Shown piece after piece: positions 6,093 to 10,361 of a stretch of 10,361 bases of DNA. Positions within the stretch are counted from its first letter, which is position 1. Every line of letters begins with the position of its first letter. The stretch spans positions 1-10,361 of the forward strand of contig URCV01000053.1 of NCBI GenBank assembly GCA_900546445.1, in the 5' to 3' direction. The notes beneath the pieces are model-generated. The model searched no databases, was not told the DNA's origin, and saw only the letters and a program-made list of their open reading frames with translations. The stretch comes from an uncultured Bacteroidales bacterium. Lineage in GTDB: Bacteria > Bacteroidota > Bacteroidia > Bacteroidales > UBA932. Made by a program: the position numbers and the translations under genes.

Positions 6093-7454
6093 CTATTTGA
6101 ATAATTTGTCCACCTCTTTCGCGCAGGAAGGCATCGTAAACACCGCCACACGGTCATCCTTCTGAATACGAGTGTCACCCACGGCGATAAAAGCATCGTT
6201 CCCGCGCAAAACACCTCCGATCACGGCATCTGAAGGGAAATCTATATTCTTAAGCGTGTCTTTAGTTATAGCACTACCTTCGGCTGCCGTGTATTCCATT
6301 ACCTCGGCATCGGTTCCGCTCATATAGCGCACGAACTTGGCCCTGTCGCTCAGCGTCAGCTTGTATATGCGGCTCGCCGTAGTGAGTTTCTTGTTTATCA
6401 CCACATCCACGCCCATCTCCTCTGCCAGACGCACGTATTCCATATTCTCCACCTCGGCCACCGTCCTGCTTACCCCGAACTTCTTCGCTGCCACACAGGC
6501 CAATATGTTCGCCTCGTCGCTTCCGGTAACGGCCACGAAGGCATCGCAAGTGTGAAGTCCCTGCTCATACAGGAAATCCGAATTACGCGCATCGCCGTTC
6601 ACCACCTCCACCTCTTCAGGAAGCTCCTCCACGAGTTCCAAACACCTGTCGTGCTTGAGTTCTATTAGTTTTACAGACGACACCTCATGCACGAGTAAAG
6701 ACGCCACTATGGCTCCCACGCTGCCGCCGCCCATAATCATCACGCGCTTTACGGCTATGTCCTCCAGTCCCAGATAGTTATTCAAGCTCTTAACCCCGTC
6801 GCTCTTCGTTATGATGTAGACCATATCGCCATATTTGAACTTCGTGTCGAACTTAGGAATGATGGTCTTGTCCTCTCTTGACAGGGCTATGACTCGGAAC
6901 TGAGAGTTCTCTTTCTCTGAAAAATGCTTGGTAAAGTCGACCAGATGCATATCTATGATAGGGCTGTCCTCCCCCAGTCTGAATGCCGCTATGTGGAATT
7001 TGCCACGGGCGAAATCCATAGTGTCGGAGGCCGTGTTATAGCGAAGCTGCGAGACTATCTCGTCGGCGGCTATCTTCTCCGGACAAAATGTCATATCCAG
7101 TCCCAAATCCTTCATCATCTGGCGACTGCTCTTCGACAGCAAGTCCAGGTTTTGGATTCTGGCCACCACCTTCTTCGCGCCCAGGTTCTTAGCGAAAAGC
7201 GAGGCTATCATATTGACCTCCTGATCCACGTAAGGTACCACTGCGATGAACAAGTCGGCCTTTCCGGCCTGCGCATCGATGAGCGACTTGAGCGAAGTAG
7301 GCTCTCCCTCCACCGGCTCTATGTCGACGGAAGCGCACAAATTATCCAGACGCGACCTCTCACTATCTATGACAGCCACATCATTTCCCTCTCTTACGAG
7401 TAGTTTAGCCAAATGCGAACCGATTTCGCCGGCTCCATCAATCACGACTTTCAT
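6093..7454 (-). CDS. trkA: TrkA, regulatory NAD-binding subunit of a Trk/Ktr potassium uptake system
   Basis: A complete 453-residue protein with the full duplicated TrkA layout: RCK-N (1-about 130), RCK-C (about 145-228), second RCK-N (about 236-360) and second RCK-C (about 370-450). The first Rossmann motif is GAGEIG (7-12), with acidic D30 at the end of strand two. The second is GGGSVG (242-247), with E265 at the equivalent place. It should sit on the cytoplasmic face of a TrkH channel and gate potassium uptake in response to NAD(H) or nucleotides. No trkH is in the window, and the downstream neighbour is convergent, so its partner must be elsewhere. The start codon overlaps the glycosyltransferase stop in an ATGA, indicating coupled translation. 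Only 6 bp separate its stop from the Ntn-hydrolase stop. Confidence 0.94.
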   Translation of the reverse strand: MKVVIDGAGEIGSHLAKLLVREGNDVAVIDSERSRLDNLCASVDIEPVEGEPTSLKSLIDAQAGKADLFIAVVPYVDQEVNMIASLFAKNLGAKKVVARIQNLDLLSKSSRQMMKDLGLDMTFCPEKIAADEIVSQLRYNTASDTMDFARGKFHIAAFRLGEDSPIIDMHLVDFTKHFSEKENSQFRVIALSREDKTIIPKFDTKFKYGDMVYIITKSDGVKSLNNYLGLEDIAVKRVMIMGGGSVGAIVASLLVHEVSSVKLIELKHDRCLELVEELPEEVEVVNGDARNSDFLYEQGLHTCDAFVAVTGSDEANILACVAAKKFGVSRTVAEVENMEYVRLAEEMGVDVVINKKLTTASRIYKLTLSDRAKFVRYMSGTDAEVMEYTAAEGSAITKDTLKNIDFPSDAVIGGVLRGNDAFIAVGDTRIQKDDRVAVFTMPSCAKEVDKLFK

Positions 7455-8440
7455 TTCTGCAAATACTTTATAATCACAAGTCCCCCACTCGGAGACACCT
7501 TACATTTTCCCTTAAATTCGACCTTACTGCTCCTGCGAACCTCCCTGTGCGCATCCCTCACGGCACGTGCATAATCGAGCTTTCCCGACAGCAGATACAC
7601 CAGTGCGGCGCACCAGTCCAGCCCCATTCTTATGGCCAATCTAACCGCTGCCCGAAACCTTCCTACCGCTCCCGGAAGATTCTTTTTCAGCATCCACAGC
7701 GAGTTGCGATAATTCAGTCGCAGCTTGAACGGCGAATTGCTGGGCAAGGTTCCTCCTCCGATATGATAGACCACGCTCTGAGGCACCACCCACACCTGAT
7801 AGCCCAGGCTCTGCGCCCGCCAGCACAAGTCAATCTCTTCCATATGCGCAAAAAAACGTGCATCGAAGCCCCCCAGCTCGCGCCAGAGCCCACTCCTTAT
7901 GAGCAGTGCGGCCCCGGTGACCCAGAAGGCCTGCGCGGGACGGTCAAATTGGCCCGAATCATCAGAAACTCGCGAGAGCACGCGGCCTCGGCAATAGGGA
8001 TAGCCGAAGAAGTCCAGCAGACCACCTGCAGCCCCGGCATACTCGAAGCGAGTCGTCCGCTGCCAATCCTGCCCGCACCTGTCGAGCGCGTGCAGCTTCG
8101 GACCGCAAATCCCGCACTCCGGATGACTCTCCATCCATTCGGCCAATGGCTCCAGCCACCCCTGCGGCACGTCGATGTCGGAGTTAAGCAGTAAATAGTA
8201 TTGCGCTTCGATATCTGACAGCGCAGCATTATAACCGCCCGTAAAGCCCTTATTTTCAGCCAATGGAACACGCCGCACCTGAGGAAATTCCTCTTCGAGC
8301 ATCTGAAGGGAGCCGTCGGTCGAGCCGCTATCCACGACGTAAAGCGCATCGTCAGAACCTAACGACGCCAGCACTCCCGGGACGAATCGCCTCAAGTAAT
8401 CCTTTGTATTCCAATTCAGAATGACTACAGCTATGCGCAT
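7451..8440 (-). CDS. Family 2 glycosyltransferase (rhamnosyltransferase-like)
   Basis: A 329-residue GT-A fold glycosyltransferase. It opens with VVILNWNTKDYL (5-16), has DSGSTDGS (37-44) for nucleotide-sugar binding, the metal-binding DID motif at 88-90 (NSDID) and the acceptor-side motif HMEEIDLCWR (199-208). These fit the WbbL-like branch of GT2, whose members add rhamnose or related sugars to surface polysaccharide or lipid-linked glycans at the inner face of the cytoplasmic membrane. Donor and acceptor cannot be read from the sequence. The start at 8440 is preferred over an ATG at 8458 because it begins directly at the first beta strand and the upstream ATG lies on the other side of the predicted -7 box. 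The gene is richer in G+C than the lipoprotein gene next to it. It overlaps trkA by 4 nt and has no other polysaccharide genes around it. Confidence 0.9.
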   Translation of the reverse strand: MRIAVVILNWNTKDYLRRFVPGVLASLGSDDALYVVDSGSTDGSLQMLEEEFPQVRRVPLAENKGFTGGYNAALSDIEAQYYLLLNSDIDVPQGWLEPLAEWMESHPECGICGPKLHALDRCGQDWQRTTRFEYAGAAGGLLDFFGYPYCRGRVLSRVSDDSGQFDRPAQAFWVTGAALLIRSGLWRELGGFDARFFAHMEEIDLCWRAQSLGYQVWVVPQSVVYHIGGGTLPSNSPFKLRLNYRNSLWMLKKNLPGAVGRFRAAVRLAIRMGLDWCAALVYLLSGKLDYARAVRDAHREVRRSSKVEFKGKCKVSPSGGLVIIKYLQK

Positions 8441-8447
8441 AACGCCA

Positions 8448-8455
8448 CAAATATA
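8448..8455 (-). promoter_or_regulatory. -7 element for the glycosyltransferase-trkA pair
   Basis: TATATTTG on the minus strand matches TAnnTTTG exactly and ends 7 bp before the ATG at 8440. The expected -33 position falls inside the upstream terminator hairpin and shows no TTTG. A real promoter here would give a nearly leaderless mRNA. Confidence 0.45.
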
Positions 8456-8458
8456 CAC

Positions 8459-8495
8459 AAAAAAAGCGTCATACCTTAACGGATACGGCGCTTTT
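8459..8495 (-). terminator. Intrinsic terminator of the lipoprotein gene
   Basis: Read on the minus strand, AAAAGCGCC (8487-8495) pairs with GACGCTTTT (8462-8470), with one G-T pair and a 16-nt loop. It runs into seven T residues (8459-8465). It lies 24 bp past the lipoprotein stop codon and directly upstream of the glycosyltransferase -7 box, so it separates the two transcription units. Confidence 0.75.
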
Positions 8496-8518
8496 ACTTC
8501 AACACTAATATACCTTAT

Positions 8519-9787
8519 TTATTTTTTGAAGTTCAATTCAATCTGGAAAATCTCCGTGGCATTCCACATTCCCTCGAAATCTGACGGCTTCTCGATGCCT
8601 ATCATCGTAAATAACATCTGAATCATCTGAACTGTCTGCTGATCGCTTTCGTCAGTAGATTTCTTCAACTCCTCATACATCTGGTCAAGCAATGGAAGCG
8701 CAGGAATGAATGACTTCACGAATGGGTCGCACTGTGCCTTGTCTACATAAATCTTAAGAGCATCGTCTTTTTGAGTATACTTGAGAGCCACACCATTCTT
8801 CATTATCTTCATAACTTCTGCGGTAAGGGTAGTTACGTCCACACCTACAGCTGCAAGTTTCTGAAGTTCTTCCTGAAGTGAGCCCAAGTCGATGTTCGTA
8901 TCGTCGCCTTCGTCTGCAAAGGCTGCTGCGTTAGGAACTACGTAAAGCATTCCGTCACGAACATACCAGAAAGCGAAGTTGGCAGCAGGACTTTCGAGCC
9001 ACTTGTCGTTATGGTCGTTACCATAGATCATATTCTCGCCTTTCTCATCTTCCTGAGGAGCATACTTGAAGAGTTTTTCAAGAATGTTTCCACCTTCCTG
9101 ATTGTCTTCGTCCTCCCAGTACCTAGCGGTAATGTTTCCGTCAGGGCAGAAAGTAACGGCGTCCAGATAGTTGCTAAGAAGTCCACCCATCATAGAGCCT
9201 GCGAGCATCGCTAAGGTAGTAGCATTTGCATATTTGGCGTCATTGAATGTCCAAGTGATCCATACCACACCGGTAGAAGGCAAATCATTTACGATAGGAG
9301 CGATTCTGTTTATGTTCCAAGTATTGGCAAGAGTCCCTCTGAAATTCTCTGAAAGATTAGTGGTAACCTTAGCGTTTACCTTACCTTCCACGTTGATGTC
9401 ACCCTCGACAGTCACTACATAAATAGGATTCTGCGCCGTGCTCTTCAATGTGAAGATAGCAGGACTCTCGGTAAGGGCAGCCTTGCCAGCAAATGTGTAA
9501 GTGGAATTCTCGCCTTTCTCGAGAGTAGCGTTTACAAGCACCGTGTTATAGCCCGGAACTATGCCCGTCAAAGTAACGTCAGCCTCGGTAGCGCTCTTTG
9601 CGACTACCTTGACAGTACCCTTTTTAGAGTCTATGCCGTTAACCGTGAAATGTGCATTGCCATTTTCTATAGCAATCTCCTCCTGAGGAAGAGTCTTCCA
9701 AGTCTCGTCAACTTCGTCTTTACCACAAGAAGCGAGCAAAAGTGCTGAGCCTAAAAGGCATCCCAAAAACAAAAATTTTCTTTTCAT
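8519..9787 (-). CDS. Predicted surface lipoprotein of unknown function
   Basis: A complete 422-residue protein that I do not recognise with confidence. It has a lipoprotein signal peptide: basic MKRK, a hydrophobic core, and lipobox LASC with C21 as the lipidated residue. GKDE follows directly after the cysteine, which fits the Bacteroidetes lipoprotein export signal (x-K-D/E-D/E) that sends lipoproteins to the outer face of the outer membrane. The first third (about 35-150) is rich in alternating beta-strand sequence (VKVVAKS, ADVTLTG, YVVTVEG). The rest is mixed, with Ala/Gly-rich ALAMLAGSMMGGLL-like and helical stretches. Size and layout recall Bacteroidales DUF4923/DUF4925-type lipoproteins, but this is from memory only. 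It is transcribed alone, ends in its own terminator, and has a 43-bp tandem repeat array upstream of its start. Confidence 0.85.
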   Translation of the reverse strand: MKRKFLFLGCLLGSALLLASCGKDEVDETWKTLPQEEIAIENGNAHFTVNGIDSKKGTVKVVAKSATEADVTLTGIVPGYNTVLVNATLEKGENSTYTFAGKAALTESPAIFTLKSTAQNPIYVVTVEGDINVEGKVNAKVTTNLSENFRGTLANTWNINRIAPIVNDLPSTGVVWITWTFNDAKYANATTLAMLAGSMMGGLLSNYLDAVTFCPDGNITARYWEDEDNQEGGNILEKLFKYAPQEDEKGENMIYGNDHNDKWLESPAANFAFWYVRDGMLYVVPNAAAFADEGDDTNIDLGSLQEELQKLAAVGVDVTTLTAEVMKIMKNGVALKYTQKDDALKIYVDKAQCDPFVKSFIPALPLLDQMYEELKKSTDESDQQTVQMIQMLFTMIGIEKPSDFEGMWNATEIFQIELNFKK

Positions 9788-9833
9788 AATATACTTTTAT
9801 TTATATACAATCTACTAACATTGACAGCACTGC

Positions 9834-10005
9834 TGACGGCATTTCTTCGTCAAAGCGTGTCACTCTGACAGCTTACTGACGGCATCTCTTCGTCAAAAAC
9901 TGACGCTCTGACAGCTAACCGACGGCATCACTTCGTCAAAGCGTGTCACTCTAACAGCTTATTGACAGCATCTCTTCGTCAAAGCGTGTGCCAATGTCAC
10001 ATTGT
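9834..10005. repeat. 43-bp tandem repeat array, four copies
   Basis: Copies begin at 9834, 9877, 9920 and 9963, exactly 43 bp apart with no spacers. Copies 1 and 3 differ at 5 of 43 positions and copies 1 and 2 at 7; copy 4 agrees for about 28 bases and then diverges. Each copy starts with a small hairpin motif, TGACGGCATCTCTTCGTCA (arms TGACG/CGTCA), weakened in copies 3 and 4. Copy 1 also contains TGTCA-CTC-TGACA. A partial match to the unit end (TGACAGC at 9822) precedes copy 1. The array sits between the lipoprotein start (9787) and the tRNA-Glu gene. Between 9788 and 9833 I see only AT-rich leader, and between 10006 and 10101 only an AT-rich stretch with a short C-rich patch and no gene. 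Confidence 0.85.
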
Positions 10006-10101
10006 CAGTGATCTTCCATTATCCAAAAAGTATTTTTTGTTGGCCAATTTGTCCGCCGCCAGTCCCCTCCCCGAAAAAATATTCACTTAATTTTTAAAAA
10101 A

Positions 10102-10133
10102 TTTGGTAAGTTCAAAAAATTATCCTACATTTG
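10102..10133 (+). promoter_or_regulatory. Bacteroidetes-type promoter of tRNA-Glu
   Basis: TTTG (10102-10105) as -33 and TACATTTG (10126-10133) as -7 are separated by 20 bp, a full match to the TTTG/TAnnTTTG pattern. Transcription would start near 10137, about 16 nt before the mature tRNA. Confidence 0.8.
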
Positions 10134-10152
10134 CACTCCCAAAACGAGAAAC

Positions 10153-10227
10153 GCTGGGTTCGTATAACGGTTAGTACTCAAGATTCTCAATCTTGCAATA
10201 GGAGTTCGATTCTCCTACCCAGTACCA
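10153..10227 (+). tRNA. tRNA-Glu (anticodon CTC)
   Basis: A complete 75-nt cloverleaf with encoded CCA. The acceptor stem is GCTGGGT/ACCCAGT, with a G-U first pair. The D arm has GTA/TAC and the GG pair at 10169-10170. The anticodon stem CAAGA/TCTTG encloses TTCTCAA, with anticodon CTC at 10186-10188. The variable loop is 4 nt, and the T arm AGGAG/CTCCT encloses TTCGATT. The discriminator is A10224. The anticodon reads GAG, hence glutamate. It has its own promoter and terminator, so it is a single-gene unit within the window. Confidence 0.96.
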
Positions 10228-10229
10228 AG

Positions 10230-10262
10230 GTCGACTGATTTTCAGTCGACTTTTTTTCTTTT
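10230..10262 (+). terminator. Intrinsic terminator of tRNA-Glu
   Basis: GTCGACTGA (10230-10238) and TCAGTCGAC (10242-10250) form a perfect 9-bp stem with a 3-nt loop. Seven T residues and then CTTTT follow. It begins 3 nt after the tRNA CCA end. Confidence 0.92.
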
Positions 10263-10361
10263 ACCGGCAGCGAGGACTTTGTGCTTTCGCAACCCGAAAA
10301 ACACCTTTGAACAGCAGCCGCGTTCTACAGTGTTCTGGTAAGGGTGCGACCTGAAGGTGTA
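10242..10361 (-). CDS. Possible C-terminal fragment of an unidentified gene (edge)
   Basis: One minus-strand frame stays open from the right edge for 39 codons to a TGA at 10242-10244 and would encode a basic tail ending LAAGKRKKVD. I do not recognise it. The stop codon lies inside the tRNA terminator hairpin, which is unusual for a real gene end, and a 39-codon open frame can occur by chance. Without the sequence to the right this stays a weak call; the stretch may simply be intergenic. Confidence 0.15.
   Translation of the reverse strand, partial: YTFRSHPYQNTVERGCCSKVFFGLRKHKVLAAGKRKKVD

Noticed and set aside
6090..6111. GGAC...GTCC imperfect palindrome at the convergent junction as a terminator
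   Set aside because: Only about five pairs form, and no T-run follows in either direction. It overlaps the last codons of trkA and is likely incidental.
7547..8194. Long plus-strand open frame (215 codons) opposite the glycosyltransferase
   Set aside because: It is fully antisense to a gene with clear GT2 motifs. Its translation has no domain or sensible hydrophobic pattern, and GC-rich genes often leave such open frames.
8441..8458. Upstream start for the glycosyltransferase
   Set aside because: The extra residues MYICGV precede the first beta strand and overlap the predicted -7 box.
9834..10005. CRISPR array
   Set aside because: The 43-bp units are directly joined without unique spacers, copies diverge from one another, and no cas genes are present.

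Overview
The window looks like a chromosomal segment from a Bacteroidales bacterium, probably gut- or host-associated. The evidence is several exact matches to the Bacteroidetes -7 promoter element TAnnTTTG, a surface-lipoprotein signal of the Bacteroidetes type, a membrane-anchored LytTR regulator, a secreted choloylglycine-hydrolase-family enzyme and an AAA_14-type ATPase. I cannot name the genus. Nothing looks like a phage, transposon or CRISPR locus.

Layout, left to right. At 1-291 (minus) is the N-terminal part of an AAA_14/DUF4143-type ATPase that runs off the left edge. Its promoter is embedded in a near-perfect 40-bp palindrome (301-340). At 462-4049 (minus) is a compact three-gene operon, transcribed in the order acyl-CoA synthetase-like AMP-binding enzyme, dCMP/CMP deaminase-family protein, S41 C-terminal processing protease, with 1-nt and 11-nt overlaps. 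Diverging from it is a membrane LytTR regulator (4108-4923, plus). The short divergent region carries two mirror-image -7 boxes. After a terminator and an 80-bp imperfect palindrome comes an exported Ntn-hydrolase of the choloylglycine hydrolase/penicillin V acylase family (5055-6086, plus).

Converging on that enzyme with only 6 bp between is a minus-strand pair: a GT2 glycosyltransferase followed by trkA (ATGA overlap). Upstream of the pair is a minus-strand lipoprotein gene of unknown function (8519-9787), ending in a good intrinsic terminator. The roughly 365-bp gap right of the lipoprotein holds a 43-bp tandem repeat in four copies with exact periodicity (9834-10005), then AT-rich DNA, then a tRNA-Glu(CTC) gene with a complete Bacteroidetes promoter and terminator. 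The last 100 bp hold nothing firm, only a possible C-terminal gene fragment on the minus strand.

Most genes are ordinary core or household functions. The parts that merit a second look are regulatory or structural: the promoter palindrome at the ATPase, the mirrored divergent promoter, the very short leaders before several genes, the leader palindrome before the Ntn-hydrolase, and the 43-bp repeat array. I did not find convincing evidence of a new multi-gene system.
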